Assembly (NCBI GenBank): GCA_036513315.1
Contig: DATBZF010000065.1
Location: 62,001-126,000, forward strand
Length of the DNA stretch: 64,000 nucleotides
Origin: Roseiarcus sp036513315
Lineage (GTDB): Bacteria; Pseudomonadota; Alphaproteobacteria; Rhizobiales; Beijerinckiaceae
Direction: 5' to 3'
Positions 17,102-24,847 of this stretch are shown one piece after another. The translations under genes and the position numbers were made by a program. How positions within the stretch are numbered: position 1 is the stretch's first letter; every line of letters begins with the position of its first letter. The notes beneath the pieces are model-generated. The model was not told the DNA's origin and ran no database searches. It saw only the letters and a list, made by a program, of their open reading frames with translations.

Positions 17102-18001
17102 TCACGCGCCGGTTGAAGCCCGCGCCGCCCCATATTGCGCGCGGCGGGCCGCCGCCGGCTGAATCCGTCTTGCAACGCCGTGTCGAGAAGAAAGCTTGGC
17201 AGGATCGGCGCTCGCGAAATCCGGGCCAAGCAACGCGCGCGCACGAACGAGAACGGAAAAGGCCTCGCGCGAGTCGAGCGCCAGGCGGAGCAGCGCGGGC
17301 AATTCTTGAGGATTGCGGACCAGCGCGCCAAGCACGGCGGCAATATCGACTTCGCCATCTGAGCGCATGGCGACGAGCGCGGAACTCGGCAAAGGTCGAT
17401 GAGCGGGATCGGCAATCACGCGCAATATCGCGAAGGGCAGGCCATGACGCTGCGCTGCCCGGGCGACGATCGCCGATTCCATATCGACGGCGACAGAGCC
17501 GCTGGTGGCGAAAAGCTCGGACTTGCCGGCGGCGTCGGCGAGCGGCGCATCGACGCCCGCAATATCGGCGAACAGAGATTGCCCTGCCCCGGAATCGGCT
17601 ATCGGCTGCCAGCAATCCTTGCGGCTGAACCGAAGTAGTCCATGCGACGGCGGCAGTTCTGAATTGTCCCTCGCGCCTACCGGGCGGCCTTGGTCCTGGT
17701 GCTGTTGCGATGACCAACGTCGGAGGCGCTCGCTCATCGCCGCGCGCCAGACCGGATCGCATGAAAGCCGACGCGCGCCGTCGCGCACGCCATGTGCGAC
17801 GATGAGATCGCCCGCCCGCAATCCCGGAGCGAGCGCGCCGGCGACGCCGAAACTCAAAAGGCGACGCGCGCCGCCCGCGATCGCCGCCTCAAGATCGGCC
17901 GCGAGCCGATCCGCCCGCCCTGCGCCAACAATCATCGGCACGTCGGTCGCAACAGCGATTCGCGCCTCGGCGGCAAGTCCGGTGATGACGATGAGCGACA
18001 T
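17102..18001 (-). CDS. hpnG: Hopanoid-associated nucleoside phosphorylase-like protein HpnG
   Basis: The 299-residue protein carries the purine-phosphorylase-like fold of HpnG, which removes adenine from adenosylhopane to give ribosylhopane: LIVITGLAAEARIA (1-15), ARRLLSFGVAGALAPGLRAGDLI (about 55-75, quoted as the family block GVAGAL), GSVAVDMESAIVARAAQRHG (about 180) and ILRVIADPA. Start ATG 18001 overlaps a small upstream frame as TGATG. Two oddities: a Gln- and Ser-rich insertion of roughly 30 residues (about 118-150) where the family has a short loop, and a tail of about 35 residues beyond the usual LLGPDF end. Squalene-hopene cyclase and HpnH are not in the window. Confidence 0.85.
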   Translation of the reverse strand: MSLIVITGLAAEARIAVATDVPMIVGAGRADRLAADLEAAIAGGARRLLSFGVAGALAPGLRAGDLIVAHGVRDGARRLSCDPVWRAAMSERLRRWSSQQHQDQGRPVGARDNSELPPSHGLLRFSRKDCWQPIADSGAGQSLFADIAGVDAPLADAAGKSELFATSGSVAVDMESAIVARAAQRHGLPFAILRVIADPAHRPLPSSALVAMRSDGEVDIAAVLGALVRNPQELPALLRLALDSREAFSVLVRARALLGPDFASADPAKLSSRHGVARRIQPAAARRAQYGAARASTGA

Positions 18002-18222
18002 CAGCCCGCGCCATGCTCCGACCGAACCGCTCCGGGCAAATTGGCCAGGAATGTCGGGCGGCTTGCATTGGCGCCATCCGCTGCGAACGTCGTCCCTCGC
18101 GTTTTGACGTTGCGCCATAGCGGCAAATCGGCCGCCAGCCCCCGCAGCGTCAAACAAGCATCGCCGATCTGTTCCATTGTCCCCAGTACCCCCAACCGAA
18201 TTGCTCCGTCTATATCGATCAT
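18001..18222 (-). CDS. Small unidentified ORF coupled to hpnG
   Basis: A 73-codon frame (MIDIDGAIRLGVLG...) whose TGA overlaps the hpnG ATG as TGATG, the hallmark of translational coupling. The frame is open 19 codons further upstream but without a good ribosome site. The sequence has no signal peptide, membrane helix or family I recognise. It could be a real leader protein, the tail of a decayed gene, or chance. Confidence 0.3.
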   Translation of the reverse strand: MIDIDGAIRLGVLGTMEQIGDACLTLRGLAADLPLWRNVKTRGTTFAADGANASRPTFLANLPGAVRSEHGAG

Positions 18223-18567
18223 CGGTGAGCCGATCCAGCGAATCCAAGCCTCGATTCGAAAGGCGATAGACCGCCGAGCTCACGCAAGACCAATGGTGGC
18301 GAAGCCAGAACGCGCCGCAAGGCCGGCGGAAACGCCGCCCGATCTCACCCTCCCCATGTTCCCCGAGGGCTTTAGTCCGCGCCACGACCCCGTAGGTAAT
18401 AACGTATTGAGAACGCGAACGCCATGGCTATGCTCGCTGATAGCCGGCCCTAAAACAACCTATTTTCGATTTGCCAATAATATCAGCTACAAATAACCTG
18501 AGCGCGCAGGTGAATAACATGTCAACCTGTCCTGGGGCTGCCGGCGGCATGTGAAAACTGATTCTGC
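18223..18567. other. Intergenic region, no gene seen
   Basis: 345 bp between divergent hpnG and acyltransferase genes, with an AT-rich stretch at about 18400-18500 that probably holds promoters for both directions. No RNA or ORF is supported. Confidence 0.45.
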
Positions 18568-20025
18568 GTGACGCCCTTGTTCTGCGTGAAGCCCTTGGAC
18601 GTCGCCGGTTGGCCAGAATTGGAGGGGGGAGTCCTGAACAGCGACGAAATCCGCGCTCCGGCGCTTGACGGATTCTTGACAGCACGTCACAAGCGCGGTG
18701 AGGCGCGCGCTGACGACCTGGTCAATTCAATGTTGGGAATCGAAGGCCAGTGCGACGCCGACGCCGCGCCGCGCGGCGACGACCCGATCGAGAAAATTGG
18801 CCCTGCCAGCGCCAGCCTGGCCCTCAACAACATGCGAGGGCTCCTCATCGTCCTCCTCTTGGCATTCCATTCCGTCCTCGCCTATCTCGGCTCTATTGAG
18901 GCCTCAGCCCTTCCTTTTGATGATTCGCCTTACAAATGGCGGGCGTTTCCGGTCGTTGACAGCCAGCGCTGGTTCGGATTCGATATTTTTTGCGCGTGGC
19001 AAGACGTCTATCTGATGTCCCTGATGTTTTTCGTTTCGGGCCTGTTTGCCTGGCCCAGTCTGGCGCGAAAGGGAAGCGGCAGGTTTTTCCTCGACCGGCT
19101 GATGCGGCTCGGCTTGCCGTTCATTTTCGGCATGGTCGCGGTGGCGCCGATTGCGCTTTATCCGGCCTATCGGCTGACTGCGGCAGACCCGAGTCCAGCC
19201 GCTTACATCAGGCACTTCCTGGCGCTGCCATTCTGGCCGAACGGGCCGATGTGGTTCTTGTGGCTTTTGCTGGCGTTCACCGCGGTGGTCGCCTGCCTGC
19301 ACCGATTCGCGCCTCATTGGGTCGTCTTTCTCGGCCGGCTGTCGTCAGCCGCCGGCGCTCGTCCCGGCCGGTATTTTATCGGGCTGGCGGCGGCCGCCGC
19401 GATCGCTTATGTCCCGCTGGCGCTGACCTTCACGCCCTGGACCTGGTCCGAGCATGGGCTGCTTGGGTTTCAGTTGAGCCGTCCCCTGCTCTATGCGGTC
19501 TATTATTTTGCAGGTCTCGGCGTCGGGACTTATGACCTGGAGCAAGGCCTGCTGGCCATCGACGGAATGCTCGCGCGCCGATGGGGCCGCTGGCTCGCAG
19601 GCGCCCTCGCCTCCTTCCTGCTGTGGATGGGGTTGACGGCGATGACGATGAATTATCCGGACCTGTTTTTACTGCAACTCGGCGCCGACGCGAGTTTTGC
19701 CCTGGCCGGCGCGAGCGGTTGCTTTTTCATGATGGCGGCGTGTCTGCGATTCGGCGCCGTTCATTCGCGGATATTCGGCAGCTTGTCGAACAACGCCTTT
19801 GGTATGTATTTATTGCATTATATTTTTGTGGTCTGGCTTCAATACGCTTTGCTGGGGTTGGCGCTGCTCGCAATCGCCAAGGCAATGATCGTCCTCGGCG
19901 GCACGCTGGTGTTCGCATGGGCGGCGACCGCCGCCCTGCGCTTCGTTCCGTTCGGCTCCCGGCTCATCGGGGAGGAACCGGGCCTATTGGCAAGCGCGCC
20001 GTCGCCGCGGCGGATCGCCTTGTAG
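18568..20025 (+). CDS. Membrane acyltransferase, acyltransferase-3/OpgC-like
   Basis: The frame gives 485 residues; the first ~85 are polar and unrelated to the family, so the true start may lie as late as about 18724. From residue ~88 the protein shows the acyltransferase-3 layout: NNMRGLLIVLLLAFHSVLAYLG with the invariant His in the first helix, then LMSLMFFVSGLF, GRFFLDRLMRLGLPF (conserved Arg), NGPMWFLWLLLAF and about ten hydrophobic segments, ending near LSNNAFGMYLLHYIFVVWLQYAL. Such enzymes O-acylate sugars or envelope lipids. It sits between hpnG and hpnN, so modification of an envelope lipid or glycan is a reasonable guess. Confidence 0.85.
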   Translation: MTPLFCVKPLDVAGWPELEGGVLNSDEIRAPALDGFLTARHKRGEARADDLVNSMLGIEGQCDADAAPRGDDPIEKIGPASASLALNNMRGLLIVLLLAFHSVLAYLGSIEASALPFDDSPYKWRAFPVVDSQRWFGFDIFCAWQDVYLMSLMFFVSGLFAWPSLARKGSGRFFLDRLMRLGLPFIFGMVAVAPIALYPAYRLTAADPSPAAYIRHFLALPFWPNGPMWFLWLLLAFTAVVACLHRFAPHWVVFLGRLSSAAGARPGRYFIGLAAAAAIAYVPLALTFTPWTWSEHGLLGFQLSRPLLYAVYYFAGLGVGTYDLEQGLLAIDGMLARRWGRWLAGALASFLLWMGLTAMTMNYPDLFLLQLGADASFALAGASGCFFMMAACLRFGAVHSRIFGSLSNNAFGMYLLHYIFVVWLQYALLGLALLAIAKAMIVLGGTLVFAWAATAALRFVPFGSRLIGEEPGLLASAPSPRRIAL

Positions 20026-20345
20026 GGGCCGCTCCCCGGAGGAGACATTCGGTTTCGGCGCGCTTGGAGTAAATCCCGCCTCAAAACGGCCGCGGCGGAC
20101 GGGTCGGGGGAAGACAGGCGGCGACGAAGCGACGTTTGTATTCTCGCGCCATGTCGAGCATATATTGCCCAATACGCCACACACGATATGGAGCCGCCGC
20201 ACTCAGGCCACAGTTGAAAGCGCCAGCTTTGGCGGAATAGTTCCAATGCCCTCCTCCGCGCGGTGCGCGGGCTTCGCCACGGCGGGGCCCGCGGCGCCGC
20301 TGTCCCTCCCAAAGCGTTCGCGCGCTTGAGTATCCTCGGCGGTCC
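20026..20345. other. Intergenic region upstream of hpnN, no gene seen
   Basis: 320 bp with no supported ORF on either strand; a 101-codon minus-strand frame across it overlaps the hpnN start and has no family resemblance. It should contain the hpnN promoter. Confidence 0.45.
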
Positions 20346-22940
20346 ATGCTCACCTCCATCATCGTTCGCATTATCGGCTTTTGCATAGGCCACGCATGGG
20401 CGGTGGTTCTGGTCGGCTTGCTGATGGCGACCGGCGCTGGTTTTTATACCGCCAGCCATTTCGTCATAAATTCGGATGTCGGCGCGTTGCTGTCGAGCGA
20501 CGCCAATTGGCGCAAATCCGAGGTGGCGTTCGAGGACGCGTTCCGCCGTTTCGATTTGATCGACATCGTCGTCGAGGCCCCGACGCCGGAGTTGACGGGC
20601 GCGGCGACGGCGGAATTGACACAGGCGCTGGCGAAGGAAACAACGCAATTTCACGACGTCGCCAATGTCGGCGGCGCGGAGTTCTTCGCCCGCTTTGGCC
20701 TGTTGTTCCTGCCCAAGGATGCGATCGAGCGCAATCTCAATGGATTGGTGCAGGGCGAACCGTTGATTCGCGATATCGCCACCGACCGCAGTTTGCGCGG
20801 GTTGATCGCCGGGCTCGAGGACGGGCTGCTCGGCGTCCAAAACAATCACTTAAAGCTCGATGACCTCGCGCGCGTTCTCGACATGGCGTCCGACACGCTG
20901 GACAAAGTATTGGCGGGGCGGCCAGCGAGCTTCTCCTGGCGCGTCCTGGCGGAGGGCAAGCCGGCGGCGGCCAATGAATTACGCGGTTTCATTGAGCTCC
21001 GCCCGACGCTCGATTACAGCGCCTTGCAGCCCGGCCATGAAGCAAGCGAGGCCATTCGCCGGATCGCCGCGGCCATCGCCCCGAAATATCAGGCGAATGT
21101 GCGCCTCACCGGTCCGGTGGCGATGGCGGACGAAGAGTTTGGAACGATCAAGGAGAATGCGGCCCGCAATGGCCTGATCACGTTGGCGATCGTTATTTTC
21201 ATTCTCTGGCTGGCGTTGCGATCCGGAAAGCTTATCGTGGCGGTGGCGATCAATATCATGATCGGCCTTTCGCTGACAGCGGCGTTGGGCCTGCTGATGG
21301 TCGGCGCCTATAACCTCATTTCCGTCTATTTCGCCGTGCTGTTCGTCGGCATTGGCGTCGATTTCGGAATCCAGTATAGCGTTCGCTATCGCTCCGAGCG
21401 TCATGAACTCGGCGATCTGCCGAAATCAGTGCTGCGCGCCGGCTTCCACGTCGGCGCCCCGCTGACGCTGGCGGCTTTTGCGACGGCAGCGGGCTTCCTG
21501 TCGTTTCTGCCGACCGATTATCGCGGCGTATCGGAACTCGGACAGATCGCCGGCTGCGGCATGCTGATCGCTTTCGCCACCAGCATCACCGTGCTGCCAG
21601 CGCTGATTTTCCTGCTCAATCCGCCCGGCGAGCCGGAACCGTTAGGCTATTCGTCGCTGGCGCCGGTCGATGAATATATGAACCGGCACCGGATCGGCAT
21701 CATCGCCGGCACTGCGGTCGCGGTGATCGGCGGCCTGCCCCTGCTTTATTGGGTCAGCTTCGACTTCAATCCGATGAACCTTCGCAATCCCAATACCGAA
21801 TCGATCGCCACCTATCTCGAGATCAGTCGCGACCCCGCCACCGACGCCAATGCGATCGAGGCGCTTGCGCCGTCGCTGGAACAGGCAAACGCCATGGCCG
21901 CCCGCATTGCGAAACTGCCGGAGGTCTCGCATGTCATGACTCTTTCGTTTTTTATTCCGGACCAGCAGGGCGAAAAGCTGCCGATCATCCAGAATGCAGC
22001 CAGCAAGCTTGCCGGCGCTTTTGATCCGAAGAATGCGCAGGCGCCGCCGACCGACGCGGAAAATGTCGATGCGCTGAAGGAAGGGGCGGATCGGTTGATC
22101 GAAGCGGCGACCGATCAGAAGGGTCCCGGCGCGGACGCCGCAAAAAGGTTGTCGGCGGACCTTTCCGCGCTCGCCGGCGCGAACCCATCCATCCGCGCCA
22201 AGGCCGAAGAGGCCTTCATCTGGCCCCTCGGCGTTTCGCTCGGCGCGTTGCAGACCTCGCTACAGGCGCAGCCGGTAACGCAGCAGACGCTGCCGCAAGA
22301 CCTGGTGCGCGGCTGGGTCACGCCCGATGGCCGCGCCCGTGTTTCGATCGCGCCAAAGGAAGATCCCGGCGACAATGAAGCGATGCGTCGCTTCGCGCGC
22401 GCGGTGCTGATCGCCGAGCCCGAGGCCACCGAAGGACCGATTTCCATTCTTAAGGCGAGCGACCTGGTCGTGCACGCCTTCATCGAGGCGGGACTTTGGG
22501 CGTTGGCGTCGATCGCGCTATTGCTTTGGCTGGTGCTGCGGCGCATTGGCGACGTCCTGCTGACGCTCATTCCGCTGGCGCTCGCCGGCGTCGTAACGCT
22601 GGAAGTCACCGTATTGATCGGTCTGCCCCTGAATTTCGCCAATATAATCGCGTTGCCGCTGCTGCTCGGCGTCGGGGTTGCATTCAAGATCTATTACATC
22701 ATGGCCTGGCGCGAAGGGCAGACCCACCTCCTCCAAACGAGCCTGACCCGGGCCGTCATCTATAGTGCGCTGACGACGGCCACCGCCTTTGGCAGCTTAT
22801 GCTTTTCGAGCCATCCGGGTACGTCGAGCATGGGCAAACTGCTGGCTCTTTCGCTCGTCTGCACACTCGCCGCGGCGGTATTGTTTCAACCAATACTGAT
22901 GGGCAAGCCACGCAACCCGGCGCCGGATTCCGAAAGGTGA
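20346..22940 (+). CDS. hpnN: Hopanoid transporter HpnN (RND/MMPL family)
   Basis: An 864-residue RND exporter with the two-fold repeat of six transmembrane segments and a large periplasmic loop in each half. The first half starts with an N-terminal helix (about 15-35) and the SDVGALLSSDANWRKSE block; the helix bundle at about 275-420 includes FVGIGVDFGIQYSVRYRSE and a sterol-sensing-type region. The second bundle at about 705-850 contains LLLGVGVAFKIYYIMAWREG. HpnN moves hopanoids from the cytoplasmic to the outer membrane in Rhodopseudomonas. The length (about 860) and the DFGIQY/AFKIYY motifs fit. With hpnG nearby it indicates a hopanoid-producing cell. Confidence 0.93.
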   Translation: MLTSIIVRIIGFCIGHAWAVVLVGLLMATGAGFYTASHFVINSDVGALLSSDANWRKSEVAFEDAFRRFDLIDIVVEAPTPELTGAATAELTQALAKETTQFHDVANVGGAEFFARFGLLFLPKDAIERNLNGLVQGEPLIRDIATDRSLRGLIAGLEDGLLGVQNNHLKLDDLARVLDMASDTLDKVLAGRPASFSWRVLAEGKPAAANELRGFIELRPTLDYSALQPGHEASEAIRRIAAAIAPKYQANVRLTGPVAMADEEFGTIKENAARNGLITLAIVIFILWLALRSGKLIVAVAINIMIGLSLTAALGLLMVGAYNLISVYFAVLFVGIGVDFGIQYSVRYRSERHELGDLPKSVLRAGFHVGAPLTLAAFATAAGFLSFLPTDYRGVSELGQIAGCGMLIAFATSITVLPALIFLLNPPGEPEPLGYSSLAPVDEYMNRHRIGIIAGTAVAVIGGLPLLYWVSFDFNPMNLRNPNTESIATYLEISRDPATDANAIEALAPSLEQANAMAARIAKLPEVSHVMTLSFFIPDQQGEKLPIIQNAASKLAGAFDPKNAQAPPTDAENVDALKEGADRLIEAATDQKGPGADAAKRLSADLSALAGANPSIRAKAEEAFIWPLGVSLGALQTSLQAQPVTQQTLPQDLVRGWVTPDGRARVSIAPKEDPGDNEAMRRFARAVLIAEPEATEGPISILKASDLVVHAFIEAGLWALASIALLLWLVLRRIGDVLLTLIPLALAGVVTLEVTVLIGLPLNFANIIALPLLLGVGVAFKIYYIMAWREGQTHLLQTSLTRAVIYSALTTATAFGSLCFSSHPGTSSMGKLLALSLVCTLAAAVLFQPILMGKPRNPAPDSER

Positions 22941-22982
22941 CCTCATTCAATCCCGAAGCCGAAAGAGAAGGACGAAAGAAGC

Positions 22983-23213
22983 ATGACAATTCGCGTGATC
23001 TTGATATCGGCGTTTATTCTAGGCGTCTGTCCGGCCGCGTTCGCCACGTCGGGCACGCCTGAGCAGGAGGCCGCCTGCCGTCCCGATGTCCGCAAGTTTT
23101 GCCATCACCTCAAAGAAGCCGACGGGGACGACGCCTATCTGGGATGCCTCGAGTTGAACCGCGACTCGCTGTCGAAGCCGTGCGACGCTATGTTGAAAAA
23201 CTATGGCAAGTAA
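22983..23213 (+). CDS. Small exported Cys-rich repeat protein
   Basis: A 76-residue protein with a signal peptide (MTIRVILISAFILGVCPAAFA, cleavage about 21-22) and a mature region with four cysteines in the pattern CRPDVRKFC...YLGCLELNRDSLSKPCDAML. This matches the short cysteine-rich repeat found singly in periplasmic alphaproteobacterial proteins. It follows hpnN by 42 bp with a good AGAAGGACG ribosome site, so co-transcription is likely. Function unknown. Confidence 0.8.
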   Translation: MTIRVILISAFILGVCPAAFATSGTPEQEAACRPDVRKFCHHLKEADGDDAYLGCLELNRDSLSKPCDAMLKNYGK

Positions 23214-23334
23214 TCAGCGTCAGTCGACCGGTCGGGCGCACCTTTAGCGGTATCGCAACAGCGGGGTTTGTCCATCAATCGGCCGCATTGGTCGGCGACA
23301 CAAAGTCGGTCTTCGCCAGCTCAGGAAGTAGAAA

Positions 23335-24012
23335 ATGAGGCTCAGACTCAGGTATACCGCAATGATCGTGGCAACAATACTGGCCACGGGCTATGCTTAT
23401 CCGACGTTTAGCCAGGACAATTCGACAAACCCGTCGCCGAACAAGCCGGCGGCGCCGGCAGCGAACAAGGCTGCACCCGCGGCGCCGAGCAAGACCGGAA
23501 CGGCGGCGCCAAAGCACGATCCGACACCGAAGAAGGATGCGACGGCCGCGGCCCCTGCAACGTATGACCATAAGACGGCCGCCGGATTCTGGCAGCAGAT
23601 GGACGATGACGGCTTTGTCGGAGGCTGGTTCTACTTCAGCGAGAAGAACGGGCTTTACGAGGGCCGGCTCGTCAAAATGTTCAAGAAGTCTGGCTCGCCC
23701 GATTTTAGCGATAAATGCGAAAAATGCGAGGGAGACCAGAAGGACGCGCTCATGCTGGGCCTCACTATCGTCAAAGGCATGAAGCGCGACGGCCGCAATT
23801 ACGAGGAAGGGAGCATTCTCGACCCCCGCGACGGCACGCTCTATCACGCTCAGATGAAGTTAAGCGCTGACGGGAAAGAACTTGAGGTGCGCGGCTACCT
23901 GGGCATTCCGCTGCTCGGCCAGACACAAGTGTGGAAGCGTCTTCCGGACGACTCGATCGCGCCGGCCGATATTCCCAAGGATTCGCTCGGGCCCGCCGCA
24001 GCGGCGCAGTAA
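23335..24012 (+). CDS. Exported DUF2147-family protein with Pro/Ala-rich linker
   Basis: The 225-residue product has a signal peptide (cleavage about residue 27), a low-complexity Pro/Ala/Lys linker (about 28-80) and a DUF2147 domain: GFWQQMDDDGFVGGWFYF, YEGRLVKMFK, GLTIVKGMKRDGRNYEEGSILDP, AQMKLSADGKELEVRGYLGIPLLGQTQVWKR (in part). DUF2147 proteins are envelope-associated with no known reaction. A Cys pair, DKCEKCEGD, is inserted in the domain. The linker suggests the domain is held away from the membrane or peptidoglycan. Same strand as hpnN and the next exporter. Confidence 0.85.
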   Translation: MRLRLRYTAMIVATILATGYAYPTFSQDNSTNPSPNKPAAPAANKAAPAAPSKTGTAAPKHDPTPKKDATAAAPATYDHKTAAGFWQQMDDDGFVGGWFYFSEKNGLYEGRLVKMFKKSGSPDFSDKCEKCEGDQKDALMLGLTIVKGMKRDGRNYEEGSILDPRDGTLYHAQMKLSADGKELEVRGYLGIPLLGQTQVWKRLPDDSIAPADIPKDSLGPAAAAQ

Positions 24013-24113
24013 AAATCGATGGACTCGGTTTTGAGGGGCGCTCGATCAGGCGCAAGATATCCCACTTGGACATTCCGTCGACAAAACCGCGGGCAAGTTT
24101 GTTGACCGTCAGC

Positions 24114-24332
24114 TCAGACCCTCACGCCTGTCAGAGCCAGCAAAAAGCGAAATAGCCGGGGCATGCTGGGGCGGGTGACGGCGACCGTGCCGCCAGCGAC
24201 GGTGTCGATCGTCGACAGTCGAGCGGCAGACGACTTCTGGCGACCGATGCGATCAGCGGCTTGATGAGGCGCCTGCGGACCAGGCTTCGCCATAGAATTC
24301 TTGGTAACGGTATCGCTCTTCGTCTTCGGCAT
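24114..24332 (-). CDS. Small basic unidentified protein
   Basis: A 72-codon minus-strand frame starting MPKTKSDTVTKNSMAKPGPQ and preceded by an excellent GGAGG ribosome site five bases before the ATG, in an otherwise empty 830-bp stretch. The first half is Lys/Gln-rich, and the last 20 residues contain a short hydrophobic segment (LFRFLLALTGV). No family recognised. The ribosome site is the main reason to believe it. Confidence 0.45.
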   Translation of the reverse strand: MPKTKSDTVTKNSMAKPGPQAPHQAADRIGRQKSSAARLSTIDTVAGGTVAVTRPSMPRLFRFLLALTGVRV

Positions 24333-24847
24333 GATATCCTCCACTGCTCGCGCACGCGGGTCCAAGCCTATTTTGCTTGATCTTTACTACGCATTTCATG
24401 ACCCGTCACGCGTTTTGTCAATCTGTATTCGTCACCGTAACTGCGCTCTTCTCTCGCCGACCCGCGCCGGCCTCGTCAAATTGGCGCTGCGGTCGCGGTC
24501 GGTCCCTCGCGAGGGCCTGCACTAGGGTGGCGTTTCGGGCATCGGTTTCCTACGAGTAGCGATTCTTGCCGATAGTCCGCTGACGTTATGCTAAAAATGA
24601 GGCCAATTGGAACGGCGCTCTTTCACCGTTCCGTTACTCGGGACGCCGCGACCTAGCCACGCCGCGGGGCAATATAGCCCCCATCCTTTCGCTCCAATTG
24701 AGCAGCGATTTTCATTGCCGGCGAATTATGTATTCCTATCTTATATGCTATGGCTGCTTCACTAATTATTTGCGGACAAAGACCCGACCGAGCCGCCGCG
24801 CTTCCTCGGAGTGAACTGACCAACTCCGAAAGGGAGAGAGCTTGATC
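24333..24847. other. AT-rich intergenic region upstream of MMPL exporter
   Basis: About 515 bp without a supported gene. It holds a stem GGAACGG (24609-24615) with CCGTTCC (24626-24632) and an AT-rich segment at about 24720-24770 that probably contains the exporter promoter. Confidence 0.45.

Noticed and set aside
18568..18830. The first ~85 codons of the acyltransferase frame as a real extra domain
   Set aside because: Polar, unrelated to the family and without a ribosome site at 18568; more likely the true start is later.
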